A stretch of 64,000 nucleotides of DNA from Clostridium transplantifaecale (lineage in GTDB: Bacteria; Bacillota; Clostridia; Lachnospirales; Lachnospiraceae): NCBI RefSeq assembly GCF_900626075.1, contig NZ_UYZY01000003.1, positions 186,001 through 250,000 of the forward strand. The letters run 5' to 3'. The notes beneath the pieces were generated by a model. That model worked only from the letters and a program-made list of their open reading frames with translations, was not told where the DNA came from and made no database searches. The translations under genes and the position numbers were made by a program. Below are positions 1-9,134 of the stretch, one piece after another (the first letter of the stretch is position 1; each line of letters opens with the position of its first letter).

Positions 1-45
1 AATGAGGAAAAGATTGAAGCTGGATTAAATGGACTTGGAATGTGA
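1..45 (+). CDS. Possible 3' end of an upstream gene (partial)
   Basis: The frame is open from the left edge and reads 14 codons to a TGA. It may be the tail of a gene that starts outside the window, but the stretch is too short to recognise and could be open by chance. Confidence 0.2.
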   Translation, partial: NEEKIEAGLNGLGM

Positions 46-73
46 AATTTAGTAAGATGGATTTAGACAGATG

Positions 74-118
74 AGCATGGATTGATGGAGCATGGATTGA
101 TGGAATATGGATTGAAGT
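74..118 (+). repeat. Three 15-bp tandem repeats upstream of rlmD
   Basis: Two perfect adjacent copies of AGCATGGATTGATGG are followed by a third copy that differs in a few bases. They lie about 65 bp before the rlmD start in the presumed leader or promoter region. Their role is unknown; slippage-generated repetition is the simplest explanation. Confidence 0.7.
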
Positions 119-183
119 TAGTGAAAAATGATTGGCGGAAATGACTATAACTAATAATAAGGCATTTGGATTCGGAGGCAGGA

Positions 184-1767
184 ATGGAGAAAAGAGAAGT
201 GGGAAATAGAAGCAGCCAGGCAGGAAGACAGGAGAGAACAGGCGGTCAGATGAGAAGGCAGACGAAAGCAGAGCCGGGAACTAAACGGTTTGGCGAAGAC
301 CGGAAATGGAATGAAAAGTCGGATAAAGATTTCAAAGCGGGAAAAAAGCAGGAGAGTCACGGGAAAAGAGAGTTTAAGGGCGATAAGGCTGTAGATAGAA
401 AGGGATTTGGAGGAAATAGAGGGGAAGGCAGTACCGGGGATTTTGAAAGAAAGATGGGTGGAGAAGGCAGGACGGGAAGAGATGGAAAGCCTGCGAGAGA
501 GATGAAGGCGGTAAGAGACGGAAAGTCTGCGAGAGAGATAAAGACAGCAAGAGATGGGAAAGATACTGATAGGGGAAGCGTATCTGAACGAAACGGCGGG
601 AATAAAAATGCTGGAAGAAGAAAGTCTCCGTGTCCTGTTTACGAGCAATGTGGCGGTTGTCAGCTTCTGCATCTTTCCTATAAGGAGCAGCTTGCTAAAA
701 AACAGAAAATGATGGAGGAACTTTTGAAAGGCATTTGTCCTGTTAAGCCGATTATCGGAATGAAGAATCCGCTGCATTACAGGAATAAAGTTCATGCCGT
801 ATTTGGACACGACAGGAAGGGAAATCCTCTTTCCGGTGTATATAAGGAAGGGACACATATTCTTGTACCGGTGGAATCATGTCTGATTGAGGATGAGAAG
901 GCGGATGAAATTATCGGCACAATCAGAGGAATGCTGAAATCGTTTAAGATCCGGACGTATGACGAGGACACGGGCTACGGATTTCTCAGGCATGTGCTCG
1001 TAAGACGAGGATTTGCTACGGGTGAGATTATGGTTGTTCTGGTAACGGCCTCTCCGGTATTTCCTTCTAAAAATAACTTTGTGAAGGCACTCAGGGAAAA
1101 ATATCCTGAGATTACGACCATTGTCCAGAATATTAACAATAGAAACACCAGCATGGTTCTGGGTAATAAGGAACATGTGCTTTATGGTAAAGGATATATC
1201 GAAGATGTTCTCTGCGGGCTGCGTTTCAGGATTTCATCCAAATCGTTTTATCAGGTAAATCCTGTTCAGACAGAGGTGTTGTACAATAAGGCACTGGAGC
1301 TGGCCGGGCTGACCGGCAAAGAAAGAGTGCTGGATGCATACTGTGGGATTGGCACGATTGGCCTTATTGCCAGCAGGAAGGCAGGAGAGGTGATTGGCGT
1401 GGAGCTGAATCCCGATGCGGTGCGTGACGCGGTTCAGAATGCCAGGATGAACGATGTGAAGAATATCCAGTTTTACTGCAACGACGCCGGACGTTTTATG
1501 GTGAATATGGCGGAGAAGGGCGAGACCGTGGACGTGGTACTGATGGATCCGCCAAGAAGCGGCAGCACGAAGGAATTTATCGATGCCGTTGCCAAGATGG
1601 GACCGAAACGGGTGGTTTACGTGTCATGCGGGCCGGAGACGCTTGCCAGGGATTTGAGGATGTTTGGCGGGAAAGGGTACCGGGCTGTGGAGGCTTGGCC
1701 GGTGGATATGTTTGGGGGGACTGGGCATACGGAAAGTATTGTCCTGTTGCAAAAGAGTGTTAAATGA
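184..1767 (+). CDS. rlmD: 23S rRNA (uracil-5-)-methyltransferase, RlmD/RumA type, with basic N-terminal extension
   Basis: This is a SAM-dependent RNA methyltransferase that should make m5U in 23S rRNA. Near residue 155 a CPVYEQCGGCQLLHL segment carries the cysteines of the iron-sulfur cluster motif of this family. The SAM-binding motif VLDAYCGIGTIGL follows near residue 375, then DPPRSGS, and the catalytic cysteine in YVSCGPETLARDL near the end. The ATG at 184 has GGAGG five bases upstream; a TTG at 166 in the same frame is less likely. The first ~145 residues are an extra low-complexity, K/R/E/G-rich region that contains repeated RDGK...ARE units. The bacterial enzyme is usually about 430-460 residues, so this extension is unusual and may add RNA binding. 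A terminator follows directly. Confidence 0.93.
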   Translation: MEKREVGNRSSQAGRQERTGGQMRRQTKAEPGTKRFGEDRKWNEKSDKDFKAGKKQESHGKREFKGDKAVDRKGFGGNRGEGSTGDFERKMGGEGRTGRDGKPAREMKAVRDGKSAREIKTARDGKDTDRGSVSERNGGNKNAGRRKSPCPVYEQCGGCQLLHLSYKEQLAKKQKMMEELLKGICPVKPIIGMKNPLHYRNKVHAVFGHDRKGNPLSGVYKEGTHILVPVESCLIEDEKADEIIGTIRGMLKSFKIRTYDEDTGYGFLRHVLVRRGFATGEIMVVLVTASPVFPSKNNFVKALREKYPEITTIVQNINNRNTSMVLGNKEHVLYGKGYIEDVLCGLRFRISSKSFYQVNPVQTEVLYNKALELAGLTGKERVLDAYCGIGTIGLIASRKAGEVIGVELNPDAVRDAVQNARMNDVKNIQFYCNDAGRFMVNMAEKGETVDVVLMDPPRSGSTKEFIDAVAKMGPKRVVYVSCGPETLARDLRMFGGKGYRAVEAWPVDMFGGTGHTESIVLLQKSVK

Positions 1768-1801
1768 TGATTAGGTGAGGTTGGATAGTTGTCGTGTGTT
1801 G

Positions 1802-1837
1802 AGGCGTAAAGGCTTTTGGCTTTTGCGCCTTTTCTTT
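1802..1837 (+). terminator. Rho-independent terminator of rlmD
   Basis: An AGGCGTAAA arm pairs with TTTGCGCCT with one G-U pair. The hairpin is followed by a T-rich run. It lies 35 bp after the rlmD stop and separates the core gene from the accessory island. Confidence 0.88.
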
Positions 1838-1861
1838 ATGGATGAGACGAGGTGGGGTGTT

Positions 1862-3112
1862 GTGAAAAAGATATATTATATACCTGTGGAAAAAGAGAAT
1901 ACGGAACCGCTGCGTGTGGCGGCATATTGCCGCGTCAGCACTAAGAAAGAGACGCAGCTAGCCAGTTTGGCTCATCAAATTATGGCATATACAGAACAAA
2001 TATCAGATCATCCTGGTTGGGTATTTTCAGGGGTGTTCTGGGATTGTGGAAGAAGTGGATTAAGGCAAAAGGGCCGTGACGGATTGAAACATATGTTAGA
2101 AAGTGCTACAGAGGGGAAAATCGATTACATAATCACTAAATCAGCAAAACGAGTATCCAGGAATACGGTAGAGCTATTGCAGATTATGAGATATTTGAAA
2201 GAAAGGGGTATTCAAATGTATTTTGAAATTGAAAATGTGAATTCGTTTGATCCGGATGCAGAAGCGGCAATAACCTTATCAGGAGCAATGGGACAAGAAG
2301 AAAGCAGAAACTTGAGTGAGAATATTCAGTGGGGTATTAAAAGAAAATTTGAAGAAGGATTATTTAGCAGCTACAAACATTTTATGGGGTATCGGTGTGT
2401 GGAAGGGGAATTGGTAATTGTTCCTGAACAGGCTAAAGTAGTACGATTAATTTTTGAGTTATATTTGAGGGGATACACATTTTCATAGATTAAAAAATAT
2501 CTGGAAGGTAATGGTATAAAAACGGTTACAGGTAAAGAGGTATGGAGTGCAAATGTAATACAACAAATGCTAAAGAATGAGAAATATAAGGGAGACATGA
2601 TGCTTCAGAAAACATTTACAGAGGATTATCTAAATGGTATACGAAAGAAAAATGTAGGACAGCGTACCAGATATTATGTAAAAGGAAGTCATCCGGCCAT
2701 TATTTCTTCGGAAATATTTGATAAAGTGTAGGCAGAAATGTTTAATAGAGCCAGACTGCTCAGAACAGCTGACGGCAATCAGATTAGCAGTGGTAACCGA
2801 TATAGCAGCAAATATTTGCTTAGTAATTTATTGGTATGTGGGGATTGTGGGGGAGGATTCAGGCGTAGAACGGAGCGTGGGAAGATTGTATGGAGATGCG
2901 GGACAAGGATGGAAAAAGGAAAGACGGAGTGTAAAAATTCACCTACCTTGAACGATCAATATGTAAGAGATATGCTGGGAAAAGTTGTGTGTAATGGGGA
3001 ATATGATGAAAATGTCGTAAAGGTTAGAGTGAAGAGAATAGATGTTTATGATAAGCAGTTGATAATTTGCTATGCTGAAAAAGAGCGATATCAGATATGT
3101 GAATTAGAATAA
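1862..3112 (+). pseudogene. Large serine recombinase broken by two in-frame TAG codons
   Basis: The frame starts at a GTG with a G-rich ribosome site and shows the resolvase catalytic start AAYCRVSTKKE with its nucleophile serine. A recombinase domain follows, then a zinc-ribbon core with CGDCGGGF and a later cysteine pair. TAG stops at 2486-2488 and near 2729 interrupt the reading, yet the same frame continues with family-like sequence after each. Transposon and ICE integrases of this family have this domain order. The C-terminal coiled-coil part appears short. The gene sits at the left edge of the accessory island and may be the decayed enzyme that brought it. It should be inactive unless TAG is read through, for which there is no evidence. 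Confidence 0.88.
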
Positions 3113-3227
3113 TAGACAGATGAGATTGTTTGATTGAAGAGGTACGGGTTAAGGGAATGAGAAAATTTTTCAGATGGTAAAGGCGGGGGGAGTATGGTAA
3201 AATTAAGAAAAATGGGTATTGGAAAAG

Positions 3228-3380
3228 GACTTTGCTCCAGATGATGAACGTTTAAAAAACTTTGCAGTGGAAATTATTTTGATGGGTTGTTGGAATGTAT
3301 TCGGAATATAAGGTATTCAAGAAAACGTGATGAAAGTTTATACGATCAGTATTGATTATAATTCAAAAGTGGAAGAACTC
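3228..3380 (+). pseudogene. Frameshifted fragment of a RhuM-family gene
   Basis: Three short pieces in shifted frames match the middle of the intact RhuM gene at 5678-6685. They read DDERLKN, then GNYFDGLLECIRNIRYS, then SIDYNSKVEE, in the same order as in the intact protein. The rest of the gene is gone. The piece lies directly upstream of the GHKL-Shedu gene, so RhuM sequence once flanked that gene on both sides. Confidence 0.75.
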
Positions 3381-3441
3381 GTTTTTGTATATATTCCAGT
3401 TTTTTCGTGGGAATTAAATGAATTTTTGTGGGAGGAAAAGA

Positions 3442-5448
3442 ATGGCTATTCAAAAGATTGAACTTGGTTCAGAGGGTATAAAGCGTGTATTGAAAAAATA
3501 TAAGCCAGAGGAAGCTATTGCTGAATATGTATGGAACGGATACGATGCAACAGCTACTAGTGTTAGTATAAGAATTTTACAGAATAGTATTTATGGTGTA
3601 GAAAAAATAAGTATTTCCGATAATGGATACGGTATTCCTTATGGTCAACTAAATACAAAATTCAAGCCGTTTTTTGAGTCAAATAAGATTATTATACGTA
3701 ATAGCGAATCAAACAGTTCTAGTTATCATGGGAAAAATGGTGTTGGTAGATTGACATTTTTTACTTTTGCAGGTAAAGCGTTATGGGAAACAGTGTATAA
3801 GGAGGACGGTAAAAAGTATAAATATTCAATTAAAATAGAAAGAGATGGTCTAAATGATTACACTGCAACGGAACCAAAAGAGGTGGATAGTAATATTGAG
3901 TTGGGAACAGAGGTTATATTTTCACAAATTAATGAAGATTTCCAAGTTGGTGTTATGAAATATTTTTTAAATATTGAATTTTGCTGGTTTTTAGAGTTAA
4001 TGAGAAAAAACAATTTTAAATTGCTGATTAACAATGAACCGATTGACTATTCTGAAATTCTTGAAGAGCGTGACGTAAGGGATTATAAATATAATAATCT
4101 GCAATTTAATGTAATTTTTTGTCGATGGTCACAAAAATTAAATGGCGAGTATTCCAAGTATTATTACTTGGATAGTAGCAACAAAGAGAAATTCAAGGAA
4201 AATACAACTTTGAATAATAAGGGAGACAATTTTTATCATAGTGTATATGTAACAAGTACATTATTTGATGATTTTGATTTTACTGTAGTGACTGGGCAAA
4301 TGCGATTGAAAATTGCTGGAAGCAATAGGGAAGATGAAGCTTTTAAATATATAAAAAGGGAGATTGATAATTTAATAAGGGAAAAAAGGACACCATTTAT
4401 AAAAAAATATGCAAAAAAATTTTTAAAGACGGTTGAAGAAAAAGAAGCATATCCCGATTTTGATGAAAATAGTCCTGTAGATAACTTTAAGAAAGAATGT
4501 TTAGATGCATTAATTTCAACAGTATATTATGTTGAACCCCAAATATTGTCAGGGTTGAATAAAACACAATTAAAGACTATTATAAGGATGTTTGCGTTAA
4601 TAATGGAATCAGGAGAAAAAGACAGTTTTGTTAAAATAATAGACAGTGTTGTAAATATGTCAAAAGATGAAAGAGTAGAGTTAGCCGAAGCATTAGAATA
4701 CACGACGATGTCGAATATTTCTAGAACTATTATAATGTTGAAGGATAGGGCGCAGGCTGTTGCCGATTTAAAGGAATTGGTTTTCAATAAGGATCTTGGT
4801 GCGGGTGAAATTAATGCAATACAACCTTTTATAGAGAAACATTATTGGTTGTTTGGTGAACAATATCATTTAGTTACGGCAGAAGAACCTGATTTTGAAG
4901 AGGCATTGAGAAGATATATTTATATTCTTGATGGTGATACATATACGAAAAAAGATATAATAATTAATGATCCAGATAAACGGAAACAAATGGATATTTT
5001 TGCTGTGCGCCAAATGAAAAATGGTGATGTCAAAAGTAGTATTATTGTAGAATTAAAGCATCCTAAAGTAACATTGGGTTATAAAGAATTAGAGCAAGTT
5101 AAAAGATATAAAGATGTTATACTTCAAGAACCGCGTTTTAATGCACCTAGTATAGAATGGAAATTTTATTTGGTTGGTAATAAATACAACAATCAAATTG
5201 AGAATGAAATAAGGAATCTAAAACATAATGGAGAGAGATCTCTTGTATATTCAGTGGATAATTTCAAAATATATGTTAAAACATGGAGTGAAATATTTAC
5301 GGAGTTTGAACTCAATTATGATTTCTTGTTTGATAAATTACAAATTGAGCAAAAAAAGATAATTGATAGTAGAGGAAAAACAAAAGAAGAAATAGTTGCG
5401 GCACAGGAGAATAATTCGGCAAGAGCGGAAGAAGAATTAACCGTATGA
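3442..5448 (+). CDS. GHKL ATPase with C-terminal Shedu-like (DUF4263) nuclease domain
   Basis: The 668-residue protein starts at an ATG with GGAGG six bases upstream. Its N-terminus carries the GHKL ATP-binding boxes: an asparagine box in EYVWNGYDA near residue 30, DNGYGIP near 60, and the glycine lid GKNGVGR near 100, as in HSP90/MutL-type ATPases. A middle region of ~350 residues is not recognised. From about residue 457 the sequence resembles the Shedu SduA domain: FIEKHYWLFG, then an aspartate in MDIFAV, then VELKHPK with the E-x-K pair expected of a PD-(D/E)XK nuclease. Shedu is a single-protein antiphage system with varied N-terminal domains. I infer an ATP-controlled DNA nuclease for phage defence. 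The ATPase call is firm; the nuclease call rests on motif spacing. Confidence 0.8.
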   Translation: MAIQKIELGSEGIKRVLKKYKPEEAIAEYVWNGYDATATSVSIRILQNSIYGVEKISISDNGYGIPYGQLNTKFKPFFESNKIIIRNSESNSSSYHGKNGVGRLTFFTFAGKALWETVYKEDGKKYKYSIKIERDGLNDYTATEPKEVDSNIELGTEVIFSQINEDFQVGVMKYFLNIEFCWFLELMRKNNFKLLINNEPIDYSEILEERDVRDYKYNNLQFNVIFCRWSQKLNGEYSKYYYLDSSNKEKFKENTTLNNKGDNFYHSVYVTSTLFDDFDFTVVTGQMRLKIAGSNREDEAFKYIKREIDNLIREKRTPFIKKYAKKFLKTVEEKEAYPDFDENSPVDNFKKECLDALISTVYYVEPQILSGLNKTQLKTIIRMFALIMESGEKDSFVKIIDSVVNMSKDERVELAEALEYTTMSNISRTIIMLKDRAQAVADLKELVFNKDLGAGEINAIQPFIEKHYWLFGEQYHLVTAEEPDFEEALRRYIYILDGDTYTKKDIIINDPDKRKQMDIFAVRQMKNGDVKSSIIVELKHPKVTLGYKELEQVKRYKDVILQEPRFNAPSIEWKFYLVGNKYNNQIENEIRNLKHNGERSLVYSVDNFKIYVKTWSEIFTEFELNYDFLFDKLQIEQKKIIDSRGKTKEEIVAAQENNSARAEEELTV

Positions 5449-5677
5449 CAGGTCAAAATATATGAAGAAATTCAATTGTTATAGTGATTATACGTGGGAA
5501 CTTATGTAGAGATAGGGAATTGACGCCAATGGGAATTCAAGCTTTAACTCAAAAATTGTCAACATTTGATGGCAAGGAAGTGAACAATAATAAATTGGTA
5601 TAAAATGATGAGTGTTGATGATTATTGGAGACGTATTGTTACTAATTGCCATCAGTATTTTTAGGGGAGGAGAAGAA

Positions 5678-6685
5678 TTGGAAAAATCAAGTATTTTAAT
5701 GTACACAACCGAAGACGGAATTACTAAGGTTGAAGTTACATTTGACAATGATACAGTGTGGCTATCATTGGATCAGATTGCAGAGTTATTTCAAAAGAAT
5801 AAGTCTACAATATCCAGACATATCAAAAATATTTTTTCAGAAGGTGAGTTGTTGGTGGAAGCAACTGTTGCAAAATTTGCAACGGTTCAAAAAGAAGGGA
5901 ATAGAACTGTTGAAAGACAGATTGATTTCTATAATCTTGACGTGATCATTTCGGTCGGATACCGTGTAAAGTCCCTTAGAGGAACACAATTCAGAATCTG
6001 GGCCACGAATATCCTAAAAGAGTATATGAAGAAGGGGTTTGCTTTAGATGATGATCGCTTGAAGAATCTTGGAGGCGGAAATTATTTTGATGAACTGTTA
6101 TCACGTATACGCGATATTAGATCTTCAGAAAAAGTATTTTGGAGAAAAGTCCTGGAAATTTATTCGACCAGTATTGACTATGATCCCAAGGCAGAAAGTT
6201 CTGTGTTGTTTTTCAAACAGGTTCAGAATAAAATGCATTGGGCAGCACATAGGCATACAGCGGCAGAGGTGATTTACCAAAGGGCAGATGCAGATAAAAA
6301 TAATATGGGACTGACTACATGGAGCGGCAAACATATAAAGCGCTCTGATGTAGAAGTGGCGAAAAACTATCTTGATGAAAAAGAGCTGGATGCGCTTAAT
6401 AAAATTGTTACGGCATATTTAGATATTGCGGAGGTACATGCTTTAAATCAGGAACCTATGTATATGAAAGACTGGCTGGAGACGATTGATGATTATCTTA
6501 GGATGACCAGACGCGATATATTAACCACAAAGGGAAAAGTAACACATCAGCAGGCCCTGAAGAAGGCCCATTCGGAGTATGAGAAGTATAAAAGAAATCA
6601 GGAATATATATTGTCTCCTGTGGAATGTCATTTTTTAGAGAGTATAGGGGAATTAGATAAGTTGGACGGGAAAAATAATTCTTAG
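5678..6685 (+). CDS. RhuM family (virulence RhuM) protein, copy 1
   Basis: The TTG start has GGGGAGG seven bases upstream and gives 335 residues. Near residues 25-50 a helix-turn-helix-like segment (LDQIAELFQKNKSTISRHI) is typical of the RhuM family. The conserved core NKMHWAAHRHTAAE and the MGLTTW block follow. The biochemical role of RhuM is unknown; family members are known mainly as neighbours of restriction-modification genes in mobile islands. Here the gene follows the GHKL-Shedu gene after 229 bp. A second intact copy follows the TOTE gene, which suggests RhuM is an accessory partner or regulator of linked defence genes. Confidence 0.85.
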   Translation: MEKSSILMYTTEDGITKVEVTFDNDTVWLSLDQIAELFQKNKSTISRHIKNIFSEGELLVEATVAKFATVQKEGNRTVERQIDFYNLDVIISVGYRVKSLRGTQFRIWATNILKEYMKKGFALDDDRLKNLGGGNYFDELLSRIRDIRSSEKVFWRKVLEIYSTSIDYDPKAESSVLFFKQVQNKMHWAAHRHTAAEVIYQRADADKNNMGLTTWSGKHIKRSDVEVAKNYLDEKELDALNKIVTAYLDIAEVHALNQEPMYMKDWLETIDDYLRMTRRDILTTKGKVTHQQALKKAHSEYEKYKRNQEYILSPVECHFLESIGELDKLDGKNNS

Positions 6686-6764
6686 GATTCTGACGAAAGG
6701 TTTCCGCTAAGGGAGAATTATATGTTTTCACCATCATTATTATCCACTCAACACATTGCGAGGT

Positions 6765-6784
6765 TTGTGTCGAATTGTGTCGAA
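6765..6784. promoter_or_regulatory. Perfect 10-bp tandem direct repeat upstream of the ATPase gene
   Basis: TTGTGTCGAA occurs twice with no gap, 68 bp before the ATPase start. The 10-bp spacing puts both copies on the same DNA face, as expected for a regulator bound as a head-to-tail dimer. No convincing -35/-10 pair was assigned nearby. This is a candidate operator, not a proven one. Confidence 0.45.
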
Positions 6785-6851
6785 AACAGGAACAATAGTT
6801 TTTGTTATAAGATAAATTGCACATAAGTAAAAAATATTTGGGGGTATACAA

Positions 6852-8957
6852 ATGAATAAAGAAAAATTTTTAGCTGTTTCCGATTCGCTTCGACAATATA
6901 GGAGGGCAGAACTTAAAGATTTTGATAAAGATTTGGGTAATAGCCCTGCGATTGATTTGCTCTATACAGATCCATTGCCATCAAATGCTATTTTAGAACA
7001 GGTATTATCGTCTAATACTACTTTTTTATTAGGAAGAAAGGGGACAGGAAAAAGTACAATTTTTGCAGAAGCCCAGTCAGTAATAAGAAAAAGAGGGGAT
7101 TGCCTTTCTATATACTTAGATGTAAAAGCGATACATGATTTGATAGGTAATTTTAGTGTACCAGTAAATGAAATTGATAATATTTCAGAAGGTGTGTTGT
7201 ATGAGCATTATCTTAGGAAAACTTTTTTAGGAGAAGTATTGTCGCAGATATTAAATGAATTATCGGATACATCAAAAAAATTAAATATTTGGGAAAGGTT
7301 GAAAGGACGTAAGGGGGAACTATCCAAAGCCATAGAGCAATTTGAAGAATTACAAAAAGAAGTAAAAAAAGGAAAGCTAGATAGCACTGAGATTCCTATT
7401 TTACAGTTTATGTCTAAGAAGAAACATGATCAAACTAAACATACAGAACATTTGGATGATCATTGCGAAATGATGGGAGAAGTATCTAATAATGGATTAA
7501 AGATTACAGGCGGTTATAAACCAAATAATTTTGAAGAATTATTATTAGATAATGAGGTGTATCAAGATTATTCTGATGCAGTGTTACATTCTTTTCCTTT
7601 CGGTGATATTTTAAAGAAAATTAAATCATATTTGCTAAAAATAAACATGAATAAACTCATAGTTTTTTTTGATGATTTTTCTGAAATAGGCTATCTTGAT
7701 CAGCGTTTATTTGTGGACGTAGTTTTATCACCATTAAATAACTCAAGTGATGAAAAAATAAAGATAAAAGTAGCAGGATATCCGGGAAGAGTATACTTTG
7801 GGAAAATAGATCCTGGTAAGGTCGATATTATATATCTTGATTTTTATAAATTATATAAAGATGCGGATATTCAAACGACAGAACGTAGATCTATTGAATA
7901 CACGAAACGACTATTGATGAGGAGATTTGAAGCATTTGGTATAAAAATGGAAGATTATTTTGATTCACAAATAGATATCGATGAATTTGTAAGACTTTTG
8001 TTTGAGTGTTCGTTTAATGTTCCGAGAATAATGGGATTTATATTGAATTATTGTTACAATGATAGAATATCTCAGGGATTAAGAATAAATACTACAGCTA
8101 TTAAACTAGCAGCGCAAAAGTATTATGAAACAGTGATAAAACAATATTTTGAAAGGCTGAATAGATTTGCTCTGGAACCATTTGAAAGAAAATTAGATAG
8201 ACATATTCAGGAAGAATTATTAAATACAATAATTGCAGAAGTGAGAAATGTCAGAAAGAAAATTATAACAAATGAGATAGGTGGGAAGTATTTTGAGGGT
8301 ATAAATAATCCACCAGCAAGTCATTTTTCGATTAGTAGGGATTTGGAAAACATATTATCATCATTGGAGTTCAATTTTTTCCTAACTAAATATCATGAAA
8401 TGAGGGATAAAGATGGTAATGAAATATCAATATATGCCTTAAATTATGGTCTTTGTGAAATAGAAAATATTCCATGGGGATATCCGCGAGGAAGACGAGA
8501 TGATAGAAGTTACTTTGTTCAAAGATGTTTTTCATATAATCGAGTGTTACATACTTTTTTGGCAAATCATCAGACTATAACATGTAATGAGTGTGGAGCC
8601 TCTTTTTCGGTGGATAAAAAGGAACACTTTGAGTTTTTTAAGTGGATCTGTCCTGAATGTAAAATAGGAGTCTGTAAAGTAGTTAATTTGTCAGAAGGAT
8701 ATATGCATGAATTAGAACAGTTAAATAAGGATTTAATGTTGGAAAAAGTTGAACTGGAAATTTTGGAGATTCTTATGTCGGAGAACCGATTCATGAGAGC
8801 GAGTGATATTTCCTCATTTATAGATCAAAATTATCAGTTAATCGGAAAACGGACAGGAAAATTAAGAGATTTAGGTCTTGTGGAAAAGAAAACTATAAAT
8901 TATATATCTATGAATAAGATAACAGATATAGCCAAAGAAATGTATTTTGATGACTAA
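6852..8957 (+). CDS. P-loop ATPase with C-terminal zinc ribbon and winged helix
   Basis: The protein has 701 residues and its ATG has a G-rich ribosome site. A clear Walker A, GRKGTGKST, lies at residues 61-69. A hydrophobic strand ending in DD (LIVFFDDF) near residue 272 fits Walker B. A CNEC...CPEC zinc ribbon lies near residues 578-603, and the last ~70 residues look like a winged-helix DNA-binding domain. The N-terminal layout resembles the Sll1717-type P-loop ATPases, a tentative placement. No nuclease motif is visible. It sits between two recognisable defence genes, so a role as sensor or DNA-bound regulator of defence is likely but unproven. It could instead be a lone ATPase effector. 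Confidence 0.7.
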   Translation: MNKEKFLAVSDSLRQYRRAELKDFDKDLGNSPAIDLLYTDPLPSNAILEQVLSSNTTFLLGRKGTGKSTIFAEAQSVIRKRGDCLSIYLDVKAIHDLIGNFSVPVNEIDNISEGVLYEHYLRKTFLGEVLSQILNELSDTSKKLNIWERLKGRKGELSKAIEQFEELQKEVKKGKLDSTEIPILQFMSKKKHDQTKHTEHLDDHCEMMGEVSNNGLKITGGYKPNNFEELLLDNEVYQDYSDAVLHSFPFGDILKKIKSYLLKINMNKLIVFFDDFSEIGYLDQRLFVDVVLSPLNNSSDEKIKIKVAGYPGRVYFGKIDPGKVDIIYLDFYKLYKDADIQTTERRSIEYTKRLLMRRFEAFGIKMEDYFDSQIDIDEFVRLLFECSFNVPRIMGFILNYCYNDRISQGLRINTTAIKLAAQKYYETVIKQYFERLNRFALEPFERKLDRHIQEELLNTIIAEVRNVRKKIITNEIGGKYFEGINNPPASHFSISRDLENILSSLEFNFFLTKYHEMRDKDGNEISIYALNYGLCEIENIPWGYPRGRRDDRSYFVQRCFSYNRVLHTFLANHQTITCNECGASFSVDKKEHFEFFKWICPECKIGVCKVVNLSEGYMHELEQLNKDLMLEKVELEILEILMSENRFMRASDISSFIDQNYQLIGKRTGKLRDLGLVEKKTINYISMNKITDIAKEMYFDD

Positions 8958-9012
8958 TTGCATAATTAGGTAATGAGACAATACTGTAATATAGAGTTTG
9001 TATTCATGTCCG

Positions 9013-9062
9013 CCAAGGTCCAACTACGCCTTGCGGGAATCATTACCACAGCCTCAACACAT
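9013..9062 (+). repeat. 50-bp structured element, copy 1 (upstream of TOTE gene)
   Basis: This 50-bp segment matches the one at 13211-13260 at 41 of 50 positions without gaps. It contains a CAAGGT...GCCTTG stem, with one U-G pair, enclosing the conserved loop CCAACTRC. After a variable stretch comes an identical ACAGCCTCAACACAT block. Both copies point the same way and flank the TOTE-RhuM pair. Confidence 0.75.
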
Positions 9063-9134
9063 ACAGAATGCTGTGTAAAATTAGAGAAGACTAGAAAATA
9101 ATTTTGAATAAAACAAGAAAGTGAGGACAGAAAA

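Noticed and set aside
74-118. CRISPR array from the 15-bp tandem repeats
   Set aside because: The repeats are adjacent with no spacers and only three copies; no cas genes occur in the window.
151-858. 235-codon minus-strand frame opposite rlmD
   Set aside because: It is antisense to the low-complexity start of rlmD, has Ser/Leu-rich shadow composition and no ribosome site.
1862-3112. TAG read as pyrrolysine or by suppression
   Set aside because: No suppressor tRNA or pyl gene is visible, other genes here end normally in TAG (for example 42055-42057), and decay explains it.
9013-9062. Integron-type attC site, because GTCCAAC fits RYYYAAC
   Set aside because: No matching GTTRRRY partner lies at the other end and no integron integrase is present; the match is short.
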